Of a stretch of 64,000 nt of DNA, positions 54,457-64,000 are shown piece by piece (position 1 is the stretch's first letter; each line of letters starts with the position of its first letter). This stretch comes from Clytia hemisphaerica. Lineage: Eukaryota > Cnidaria > Hydrozoa > Leptothecata > Clytiidae. Under the pieces are notes generated by a model that made no database searches, had not been told where the DNA came from, and saw only the letters and a list, made by a program, of their open reading frames with translations. The translations under genes were made by a program, and so were the position numbers. The DNA lies in contig CACVBU010001166.1 in NCBI GenBank assembly GCA_902728285.1, forward strand, positions 152,679 to 216,678, given 5' to 3'.

Positions 54457-56476
54457 TAACGGTGGAAGCCATTATGTCAATTTGGAAAGATTTTTATCAA
54501 CCCTGCACTTTTTTTTCAAAAATCCATTACTAAAAATCCACCAATCGGAATTACGCGAGGCAGGATGTTTCACGAGCATCTTGTTTTTCCGTTTCGTCAT
54601 TAATGAATATTCAAGACACAGCTAAATGTTGTAGACCACATCAAATAATGTTTTGAGCCAGCAGTTTTCAAAATAAAATTCGAATCACTTTTGATTAACC
54701 AAGTACATCTTGGGTGAAAAATGTTCTTTAAACCTTTCATCAAATTTTTTTGGTAGCTTTACCAACACTGAGTGTCAAATGCGACTAGATACGATAAATA
54801 ATACGATTGGAACTACAAAGATTTGCATCGACAACAGGGTAACTTCGACCATTAGTTGGTGATTCAATATGACTTTTTTCGTTGCAAAGATCATTAAACA
54901 AACAACAACGAGAGCGAGCAGGTTGGATTGTGCTTGACATGATTTCGGAAAAGAAGTTTATTTATTGAAGGTCCATTGATTTAATAATATCAAGTCTAAT
55001 AAGAGTTTTGTTAATTCGCTTGGCAAAATTGATGTTATTAATGTTACTTTCACAAGAAGCTTCGATAAAACCACCAACCTAACTGGGCTGAATTCTAATT
55101 ATCTAAATTTCAAATTTTCCCACCTAATTTTATAGCCACAAACGATTTGGAAGCACTCTAACTTAGGTTGAAAGGGTAGAGTTTTAACTTAGAGTTTTAA
55201 GCTTAAAATCTCAGGAAACAAATGTTCGAGAATATTTTCGATTAAATTTATCAATTAGCCCAAAAGCAACTTTCTCGCCCGAAATTTAAATTGCTGAAAA
55301 CGAGCAATTAAGCTGCCAAATTTTGCTCTACAGGGTGTTTAATTTTAAAATAAAAGCTTTTTCTTCTGTTAAAATGTCCGTTTTTTCGAATTAACATCCA
55401 AAAACTCAGAAAAATTCAAAATTTTCTCAAATATTGGCATTTTTGGATTTTCGTAAAAGTGACCTTTTCAAAAAGTGAACTATTTCACAAAATACTGATT
55501 TGGAAAGTTTTTTTTCAAATGCTTGGGCTTTTCTCGTAATTTTAGACCCTCCAGCAGAGTAGAAATCGGTATTTTTGAATTTCAAAGACAATGAAAGTCA
55601 TAATATTTGAGGAAAAAGGTAAATCCCCACCAAATCTTATAGCCACAAACGATTTAGAAGCGCTCTAGCTTAGGTTGAAAGGGAAGAGTTTTAATTCTGA
55701 GTTTTAACGCTAGACTTAAAACTTGTAGGATCTCAGAATCCAAAAGTCAAGAAATGTCCAATAGGGCTTAGAATATAGCCTGTAAGTCTATAAACCTCTC
55801 CTGAATTGAAATATTCGATTATATTTATCAATTTAGCCCAAAAGCGAATTTTTCACCCGAAATTTATATTGCTAAAAACGAGGAATTAACAGAAATTCTC
55901 AATAAATCTTAACCGATATTGTAGCTGTAATATCCTGAATTCTATTAATGCACCTTAAAAATAAAGTGAACAAAAGATTTGACAAAAGGTCTTGAACTAA
56001 GTATTTTTACCTATTTTAAATGCAAATACGCACTCTTCGGGGTCTAAAAGTTAAACAAAATACAACTTTCTCTTTTATATCACCAGATATTCCGATGTTG
56101 GTTTGGCAACAACCACCCACACTAAATTTTTAAAAAGAGCAGGCAAATTCGCCTATTTTATAGGATTCGTGCATCTTTTACATGTTTTTTTCTATTCAAT
56201 TTAAGGTGGTTTCCTACCAAAAGCGCTAAAAGGCTCATTATTGGTCCAATTAACTTGATTTTTACTCAAATGAGAACTCTCAAAGTAAAAGAAAACTTTT
56301 CAAAAAAGAAAATTCAATTTCTCGAATTTTTCTCATTTTGAGGAAGATTTATAAGCCATTTAGAGGGTTCCACCAAGGAATTATAAGAGACACTGGAAAA
56401 ATGACTCATAAAACCGTGGAGAGCGAACATTTTATTTTCCGAGTATTTTCTTTGTTTCAGAAAACAATTGATGTTC
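54457..56476. other. Non-coding; two family B repeat copies
   Basis: Copies of the 15596 repeat begin at about 55128 and 55629 ('tatagccacaaacgatttRg', 'ctctaRcttaggttgaaagg', 'gagttttaa'). Both are followed by 'ttatcaattWagcccaaaagc' and 'cccgaaattta'. This suggests a ~500-bp tandem or paired arrangement. No gene. Confidence 0.6.
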
Positions 56477-57102
56477 TAGCTATGTCCGCAAAGGACTAAT
56501 GTCATGGCGGCTCAAATGTATCCGATTTTGAAAAATGCTTATTAATCTCATTTAAAAAAAGTTCCCTAGCGTTTTCTTTTCGTACCTTTGCAACGAAAAA
56601 ACATTTGAAAGTAAGGCTAGAATACCAAGCCGTATACATTTGTGAGATGTAATGTTAGAAAAACATCATTAGACGAGAAAAATCAAACAAAATGCTTATA
56701 GTAACACGAAATTTTCAATTGGGAATATCTTTCCAAAACTGTTACCACAAGAGCTAAAAGTAACATTAGAATTGAGTGTCTTAGTGGCACTGTGGTATGA
56801 AAATCTTTTGGAGGCACGTGGTGGCAAGGTGTTTTTTTTGTGGCTGAAGTTTGAAAATTTCGGTGTCAACATTCAATTTCTTATACACAACACATCTTTT
56901 GCATCTTTCTCACAACTTGAAACGTCATAACGACTTATAATTAGCAATTAGCTTGAAGAATTTGACTCTTACAGGAAAGTTTTAAGTCTCTTTTGGGAAT
57001 TGGATGAGTGATTTTCGATAAGAAATGCAATAAAAATGCCTCGAAAAATCATTTAATAAGGGAAGGAGGGTGAACAATAATATCATTACTGCGGACATAG
57101 CT
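56477..57102. mobile_element. Candidate Tc1/mariner-type MITE
   Basis: 'gctatgtccgca' follows TA at 56477-56478, and 'tgcggacatagc' precedes TA at 57101-57102, giving perfect 12-bp TIRs with TA duplication (the palindrome extends to CTAG). No transposase ORF. The arms diverge after the TIR, so chance is not excluded. Confidence 0.55.
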
Positions 57103-57799
57103 AGTACACGAGAAATCAGCATAAATCAGGTATATCCAGTGTATAATAAATCCTTGGTTCCAAAATCAACTTCAAATTTTGCATGAGCATTGTAGATCAA
57201 ATGCCCTTATAAATTTCTTAGAAATTGAATCATTTTTCGCTTAACTATGCTATTTTTAGTACGCAATTACTGATTCCTCAAAATCAAGAAAAAAAACAAA
57301 AGCTCACAGTGACGTCATCTTTTGTTATTTTGAATAGAAATTATAGCGGATCTTCGTTTTATAATTTATGGGTGCTTTTTCAACGAGACTGGCTGGCGAA
57401 AATCGATTGGCTGAAACAAAGAAAATTGATAGGAAAACATTACTGACTCCCAAAACAGTTGTCAACGCGTTTACGGCCCTTTGAATTTGGAGTTAATTGC
57501 AGCATATGGTTGACAAAATTTAATTGAAAGTAATTATAAGTCAGTCGTTTTTATAAAAGTTCTCCAACAGTGGAGGCAGTTCTTTCATTTTATAAAAACC
57601 AAACCATTTCACTGCTGATAAATGTTGATGCTCTGAATGGATATTATCAAGAAGGCGACGTTTAGGAATCCTCCTTATGCGGAAGGCAAGGAAAAGAAGA
57701 AACTCGTTTAGTCGGCGATTCCATAAATTCATTTTGAATGAGCTATATCACGCACAATGGATTAGAGAGGTCGCCATATCCCTTCACAATGTACACACA
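57103..57799. other. Non-coding spacer
   Basis: No gene is supported. The ORFs at 57225-57446 (+) and 57541-57732 (-) have no domain. Confidence 0.4.
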
Positions 57800-58284
57800 G
57801 GTTGTGTTCAGACCAAGGTTTAAAGCAATTAGATCTACATGTTTCTCTTATATTCCTTTTGTATTTAACGGCACGCTTCTCATTAGTTAAACCAAAGTTT
57901 AAAAAGGAATCACCCTATGGTTTAAAAAAAAGTTTTTACGATTTCGTTACAGTTTTCTGAATAGACGAAATCAGAATTCGCAAGTGAAAAGCATGCTCCT
58001 TTTGTAAATGAAGGATAAAGAACGTGAAATTTAGGACTGACGGAGGATCTCTAGCAGTAATGGCTTCAACGAACACGAATTAGTGTTTTGCAGAGGGATT
58101 CCCTGAAATCTTTTTTGTTTCAAAGTATCTCAAGAAAGAAGATTGCATGATTTCAAGTTAGGAAAGTAGATTCCTCGAGATCGCCAATCGATGATGACAA
58201 AAGAAAAGTGATTATAATTGAATTCCCATATCAACAAAGTACTACTTAAACCTTAAACTTAAACTTTCAGGTCTGAATACGACC
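57800..58284 (+). mobile_element. MITE family C, copy 1
   Basis: TIR GGTTGTGTTCAGACC at the left and (reverse complement) GGTCGTATTCAGACC at the right, each continuing into 'gtttaa' motifs. It is flanked by ACA on both sides, a 3-bp duplication. The interior matches copy 2 over almost its whole length. No ORF. TIR sequence and duplication length suggest a PIF/Harbinger relative, although the target is not TWA. Confidence 0.75.
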
Positions 58285-58649
58285 ACAAACTTCAGTAAAA
58301 CACCTCTGTCTGCTATTTTATTTCAAACAATCTATTTTCGGTGTATCTTTGGTTTAATTGGTCACTAAGCCAAGAGAGCTCTGCTTAAGAGGTTTAATGA
58401 CCATGGAAATTTATGAAAAGGATCGTTGATGAGAACCACTTATCTATCTAGCGTAGTGAAAAAGCACCCTCTATTACGTTTAAAGTTTTTTATTTGCATT
58501 TTAGCCGATAAAAGGACAAAATATGCTCAAGATGTCAATTTTTTTTGACTTGTTCCAAAAGGTGAACAAAAGTCATTTAAGTCATTTAAGTTTTCAAAGT
58601 CACTTTGGTCACAAACGGCGAGCACTAATGTTGTCTGTACACAGACCCA
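58285..58649. other. Non-coding spacer
   Basis: Nothing recognised between the two family C copies. Confidence 0.4.
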
Positions 58650-59177
58650 GGTCGTGTTCAGACCAAGGTTTAAAGTAATTAAGTCTACATGTTTCTTTTA
58701 TATTCCTTTTGTATTTAGCTGCAGACTCCTCATAAGTTAAACCAAAATTTAAAAAGGAATCACCCTCTGGTTTAAAAAAAAAAGTTTTTACGATATTATC
58801 ACAGTTTTCTGGAATAGACGAAATCAGAGTTCGCAAGTGAAAGCATGCTCCTTTTGTGAATTATGAAAGGAGAACGTGAAATTTATGACTTAGAGACGCT
58901 CGGAGCGTCTCTAGCAATTTAGGCAGCTAATGGGCTTTTAATGAGAATATCATGGATCGAAGTATGGAGATTCCCATACTCCGCAACAAAACTGTTTGCG
59001 ATCTCCTCTATCAAAAACGAAGCCTCACTCAAACATTCAAAATGGGATTCTTTTTTCCTCTCTTATGTAATCCATCTAAAAGATGAAATAGCAATTAAGT
59101 CGTTGTATTTCTTAATTCCCATATCAACTTAGTACTACTTACGCCTTAAACTTAAACTTTCATGTCTGAATACGACC
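58650..59177 (+). mobile_element. MITE family C, copy 2
   Basis: The same termini as copy 1 (GGTCGTGTTCAGACC and its mirrored partner) in the same orientation, flanked by CCA on both sides. It shares 'atattccttttgtattta', 'aaaaaggaatcaccct' and 'gcatgctccttttgt' with copy 1. It has an additional 'gagacgctcggagcgtctc' perfect hairpin near 58893-58911 that is absent from copy 1. Confidence 0.75.
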
Positions 59178-59737
59178 CCAATATCTACGGTTAATTTCAA
59201 AATTCATTGCCCATAGAGGGTCTATTCTCATTTGAGATTTTTCAAACTGACCAAGATCAAGGCTTTTTGTCATCATTCAATTGACTTTAGAATTTATAAA
59301 TCATGAACTCTTCCTGTTCCATTGTTTTTGCTTTTGTAAAACTAAATTCGCAAACGAGTGCTCAAATTGATTATTACGAAGAAAAAATGAAAAACGAATA
59401 AAAACGGCAAAAACAACAAAAAACGACATTAAAGGATAAAAATTTTTGTACCATCCACAACCCTGACCGAAAGCGATTGTACCATACTACCCCCACGTAA
59501 TTCATCCCCTTAGTTCTTTACACTATTTATTGCCGCCCCGCAGGAGCGCAGCGACGAGGAGGTACTCATAGCTTCACGCATAGATATTGGAAATGAATCT
59601 CGATTGTCTGCTATTATATTAATAACTAGCTTTATTGTTTATAAGGCTTCTTGGGCTTTAAAGACCATCATATGGTCGTAACTGGAGAAAGTCCTTCTTA
59701 ACTTGGTAAAACAAGATATCGGCAAAGTACAAAAAAG
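59178..59737. other. Non-coding spacer
   Basis: Nothing recognised. Confidence 0.35.
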
Positions 59738-59942
59738 TTGAATGTACGCATAAGTAAAGTTGAATCCAAAAGTGGTTGAATGTGTTGAATGTCAATCAAT
59801 GTTTGTTTTTTTGGTCTTCAAAATAGATTTACCTCACTTAGAGTGTTTTCACTGTTTGTTCAGTGTGGCAAATCTATTTTAAAAACCTGAAAAAGTTTGT
59901 TTACATTCGTTTAACTTTACATGCGCACGTTCATCTTTTCCA
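59738..59942. repeat. Imperfect foldback, ~40-bp outer arms
   Basis: 'gttgaatgtacgcataagta' with 'aagttgaa' is mirrored by 'gtttaactttacatgcgcac' with 'gttcatc'. The inner 'aaaatagatttacc' pairs with 'ggcaaatctatttt'. The centre is near 59840. Confidence 0.6.
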
Positions 59943-61012
59943 TGCAGTTGTGATAGCCTAAATAACTTACGCTTCAGGGGTTTGGTGAAATAGCTCCAAT
60001 ACTGGCTTTCCAAGCTAGGAGGGACCTTCCCGACGGCATTTAACGGTGGTTAGACTAGGCACACAGACAGTCATACAGAAACACCATAAAGTGAAAGTAT
60101 ATAGCTATAAACTCAAAAAGTCTAGCTTCCTGAAGGCCCGTCTCTTCATTGTCGAGCTTTTCCAGCTTTTCCTTGAATTTTATCAAATTGTTAAGCTGCA
60201 TATGTATTCTTCAAGTATTTTGTTAATGGAATATAATTTTTTTTCAATCAATATGACTAGTTTTAACCACTTTTCTTTAAATTAATGTCGTTTTTGTCGT
60301 TTTTATTCGTTTCTCGTTTTTTCTTCGTTCTTTCATGGTCTCTTTATGGTGGTCTCCTTTTGGCACTTCCACTCCCTCAAAAGAACGCATGCGCAGTATG
60401 TGGGCTCCCATTTATCTCCAATTGGCACATCCACTGTGTGGATGGCGGAGGGAAGAAAAATATCAAGCAAGGGTTCACTTTCACTTTCGATCACGGCTAC
60501 CATTTTAAGATATACTTTATTATGATTTTATTTGCATAAATTACCAGGACTTGGTTAATAATTACTCAAATTAAAACTTCATTGGATTGTAGATTAATTA
60601 TGCAAAAAATAATAATTTATTACTACTTCGTTCTGAGAAATTTTACATGCGCGCAAAGAAGAAGGAAGCAAGATGGCACCCCAGTCATACCTAAACATTC
60701 AGATAATCTTCAAATCTGAAATATTACTGTATTTAGTTTCATTTTTAGTTTTGTGAACATATAACAAGGAATCCTTGCATCGAAAGCATTCAGCGAAAGG
60801 TTTCTACAAAATATCTGTCTTGAAGCTACACCTGGATAGTAATGAGAATCTGAAAATATAATACACCAAATACAATGGGCTCTTCCAGAAAAAAATCGAT
60901 ATAGGGCGGGAGTGGATGACAGGAATTTTCAGATAAAAAAAAGCACTCGGAATTACCTACTGACCTAGAGTGAGACAAGATAATTTATCATGTTTTTATT
61001 TAGCCTGGATAT
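59943..61012. other. Non-coding spacer
   Basis: No gene supported. The ORF at 60285-60539 (+) begins with a hydrophobic stretch, but has no family signature. Confidence 0.4.
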
Positions 61013-61073
61013 CCAGACCGTAAACTATTTCACCGTCTAGTTTTTTATAATCTTGTCTCTGGTTTACGGTCTG
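61013..61073. repeat. 13-bp-arm hairpin
   Basis: 'ccagaccgtaaac' is mirrored by 'gtttacggtctgg' over a 35-bp loop. It lies directly beside the target site of the next element. Confidence 0.7.
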
Positions 61074-61080
61074 GTCCAAG

Positions 61081-61740
61081 CAACAATGTAAAAATAATAG
61101 ATAACCAACTACCTCTAGAAGGCACTTCTTCCAAGAGAACAACCATTGTTTTCCTATTGAAATGAACACTCTATTAAAAAGCTCAGTGTGCAGTGCGTGT
61201 TATGCTTTTTGCTAGATTTTGACACACTTTTTGACATCCACTGAATTGATAGAAAATTGAATTGTTATTTACTGCAAATTTTGGAAATTTTTTCAAAAGA
61301 TAAAAGGTACCAATCTTTAGACAAATTGACTACGGATCGGCCTGATACCACTTAATCTTCATCTGGATAAATAAATGCTCATAAAATGCTGTTATCTGAA
61401 AAATATATGTGTGATTTGAAATGCGATATCTCACGTATGAAAAGTGCATGAAGGTTGCATGATACAAAATAAACAGATGAATGTTTATAGAACAATAATA
61501 TCTAATTAAAAAATTTTTTCTGTGAGACTGCCTATAGGAAAATACATTTTTTCTAACCCAAATTTTGGAAAAATATACATCACGTGATCGATTCTGTCCA
61601 ATAGAAGGTTGCAAATGAAGCAAGTTTTTATTTAATTGCACTTTTTACGATGCAAAATGTCATTAATAATTTTACAACCGTAACACGGATGTTTTTTGAG
61701 AATCAAGGCAAGTTGGTTATCTATTATTTTTACATCGTTG
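61081..61740. mobile_element. MITE with ~30-bp TIRs and 7-bp target duplication
   Basis: The left end reads caacaatgtaaaaataatag then ataaccaact. The right end (rev. comp.) reads caacgatgtaaaaataatag then ataaccaact: one mismatch in 30. GTCCAAG flanks both sides (61074-61080 and 61741-61747); an ambiguous G could make it 8 bp. It is non-autonomous, 660 bp. The 103-residue minus ORF inside has no transposase motif. Confidence 0.85.
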
Positions 61741-61747
61741 GTCCAAG

Positions 61748-63017
61748 TAACTCCTCTGCAGGGATATCTGTCCCTGAATATGCGATTGTCTCTGATTAGT
61801 CAGTACGCACCCAGTCACTGAGCAGAATTTTCGCGGGGTTTACGATATTTTTCTATGCGCGCGCATAATTTATGGAAAAAAGCTGACATTGCAAAATAAT
61901 ATAAACAAATGAAAATGAAAACACAGGTTCATTTCTAAACAAAATGGCCGCTGGAAAGGAGCCTTTATAAATCTGGCTGATGTTTTGATGTAGTTTAAAG
62001 TAGTTTTGAACGTTTATTGAGTTTGTAAAAGAGGTTTTATGGTAAGTTAATTATGTGTGTCTGCCTGGGTTTCCAAAGTTTTGATAGTCTGTCAACAAGG
62101 GCTCACTTACATACAGTATCAAACAAACTGTATCAGACTTTTTTAGTTGCACCAGACTCTAAAATTTTAGAAACTAAAACTTTTTATATTGAGGTAAAAC
62201 TTTTTTTGCTGAAATTTTGAGTCTGAATACCCAGGCTAGTTTTCATTGGCTGAGAGATAGAAAGTAATGTATTGTGGAGTATTAGTATTGGCGTTCGCCA
62301 AACCATCTATCCTGTCAATTTTTAAAAGTGCTGTGGAAATTCCGCTCCATTTTTTATTCAAACTCTTGGAAATTTTATAGAATTTGTCAAATTTTTCAAA
62401 AAAGTATCGAAAATTTCAGATTTCCCATCAAAAAATTTATTTTGTATTGAAAACCCAGGAGTTTCAATATTGTTTTCGAAAACCCGCAAAGCTTCTGATT
62501 GGTCAATCGCTGAAATTCTATTGTAATGTCACGTGACTTTTAGGTAGGATTTCCTACCTAACCACGGCACACTTTTCAGCAAAAGCTTTACTTCCAGCCC
62601 TTGGGCTTTATAAATCTATGGTTGCGTAGCACTTTTTAACGCAAAAAATCTTTGAAAAATTGCAGATAAAAGTCTTAAAAACACTGGCAATGCTGAATAT
62701 TCAAAATTTTTTGAATAATTTCGCTAAAAAATCCGACTAATTTTCCAACTAGAAAAGGGCCTAAGGATTTTTAAGATGGAAAGTCGATCGGTCGGAGGGC
62801 GCAAATACAACTTATTTGTGACTGTTGCCTTAGAGGAAAAATCCACGTACCAGGAAAATTAGATCTGTTCAAATATCAAGCTTAATATCTTTTCTGGAAT
62901 TTTATTTTCTCAGGCTGGACTTCAAAAGAACGTTGGTTTTCCCTTTTTCACAAAATTTTACTTTCCAAAGTTTTCCACTCCAACCCTCTAGCAGTCTGTT
63001 CCTCTAAAGAATCTTGT
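61748..63017. other. Non-coding spacer
   Basis: Nothing supported as gene or RNA. Confidence 0.35.
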
Positions 63018-63203
63018 ATAGACCTTTTTTCAAAGAGGATGTCCTGTTGAATAATTATGTAGTCCAACCATAAAAACAATGATAGAGCCATGCATAATTA
63101 CTTTATCATGCATATTGGTAATAATTATGCATGGTTTTCATTGTTTTTCTGCTGGACTACATAATTATTCAACAGGGTGGCCTCTTTGAAAAAAGTCTAT
63201 TGT
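63018..63203. repeat. Near-perfect long hairpin (~80-bp arms)
   Basis: 'tgttgaataattatgtagtc' (63044) is mirrored by 'gactacataattattcaaca' (63154). The outer 'tagaccttttttcaaagagg' pairs with 'cctctttgaaaaaagtcta', and 'gccatgcataatta' pairs with 'taattatgcatgg'. Only a few bases form the loop. This is a foldback MITE or a structured locus. Confidence 0.8.
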
Positions 63204-64000
63204 AACGCGCATGTGTAATTTATTGTTCTTTAAACTTTTAAATGTAGTTAATGCCCGTGATGATAAACAAAAAGGAATGAATTTGTAGGGGTGGATAAAC
63301 TATGTATAGATAATGGGCCCTAGGACCTTTTAATACTTAAAATATAGATGGATAGAAACTAACCAGGTTGGGGTTGTGAACAACAAAAATTTGACGTTTT
63401 TTTATGAATTTTGTCTATTTTTAGAAAAATAAAATTTTTGACCTAGTTTGTTTTTTTATTATCCAACCAGGCTGTTTTATTTACCAGCAAGATTTTAAAA
63501 TGGTAGATTAGACCAGCAAGGGGAGCTGCATAGCTCTGTGTGTCGCATAGTTGATTTTAGACCAAAATGTGGAGAAAAGTGGAACTTGTGCATAAAATAT
63601 CTCAAGTTAGGTAATGAAATCGGCTTTCGAATTGTATACATGATATTGTCTGAAAATAAGTTTGAAATTTTCAAAAAATTTCGCCCTTAGGGTTTTGCCT
63701 GAGGAAAATACTCGGGTAAATTAATGCGTGTCCAAATTTTCGTTAATTTTTCGGAGGCAATTCCACCCCTCCTAGCATAATAAATTATACCTTTAAAGAA
63801 GCGCATTACGATGTAGAACATGAAAATCGGTGTTACTTAAATTTAGGTTTTGCCAATTTTGTGAAAAATCACAAAAACCAAAAAATGCTGACGTCAGCAA
63901 AACTTGTTTTTTAAATAACTCCAGTTTGGCTAATGGTATGAACATGAAATTTGGACCAAAGTTGCACATTATTAAAAGGATCATTTTGAAAAAATTTTTT
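63204..64000. other. Non-coding; fragment related to the 6050-6730 foldback
   Basis: 'aatatctcaagttaggta' with 'tgaaatc', then 'ttttgcctgagg' at about 63595-63703, are diverged equivalents of blocks inside the 6050-6730 element. No gene. Confidence 0.45.

Noticed and set aside
61330..61641. 103-residue minus ORF as a transposase
   Set aside because: No DDE or other catalytic pattern; it is inside a short MITE with complete TIRs.
1..64000. CRISPR array or prokaryotic operon structure
   Set aside because: No regularly spaced identical repeats with unique spacers; introns, poly(A) signals and LTR/Penelope elements show a eukaryotic nuclear source.

Overview
This is eukaryotic, almost certainly metazoan (invertebrate) nuclear DNA. 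It is AT-rich, the coding density is very low, genes have GT-AG introns, and a large share of the sequence is transposon-derived. A single-exon class A GPCR and a NOL4-family gene place it in animals. The codon use and TE mix cannot fix the phylum; a cnidarian or another repeat-rich invertebrate is possible.

Layout. (1) 1-24 kb: no convincing host gene. It holds tandem repeats (40-395, 2641-2878, 4960-5640, 6734-7225), short TIR or foldback elements (1681-2298, 6050-6730, 7749-8300, 9852-10013, 12436-12803, 22981-23180), a 3' fragment of a Penelope-like element with its GIY-YIG endonuclease (10455-10907), a tRNA-like SINE head (19403-19476) and one unrecognised ORF (18518-18940). (2) 25.2-26.4 kb: an intact intronless rhodopsin-type GPCR on the + strand. 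(3) 28-29 kb: hairpin minisatellites and a G-tract-ended element with an exact 8-bp target duplication. (4) 29.4-34.9 kb: a three-exon NOL4-like gene on the - strand, with phase-0 junctions and its own poly(A) signal. (5) 34.9-43.1 kb: non-coding, with interspersed repeats and a nested foldback at 41636-42846. (6) 43150-54452: an 11.3-kb Ty3/Gypsy-type LTR element on the - strand, flanked by a GTAT duplication. (7) 54.5-64 kb: non-coding, with several MITEs that have recognisable TIRs and target duplications.

The LTR element is the most interesting object. Its 891-bp LTRs differ at only two positions that I can find. Reading along the - strand it carries an intact Gag, then a protease/RNase H ORF from which the reverse-transcriptase palm is missing, then an integrase ending in a canonical chromodomain that runs in frame into a signal-peptide-like segment and a cysteine-containing envelope-like ectodomain. 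Past a frameshift come a transmembrane segment, a basic His-rich linker, a second aspartic-protease signature (DTGSS, then IIGMNIL beyond an in-frame stop) and another transmembrane segment. The near-identical LTRs sit oddly with the many lesions in pol, which suggests a defective copy moved in trans or recent repair of the LTRs.

The second theme is a family of TIR elements that end in CCC-G(9-11)-CAC and generate 8-bp target duplications. Two copies here have perfect duplications, and several related fragments are present.
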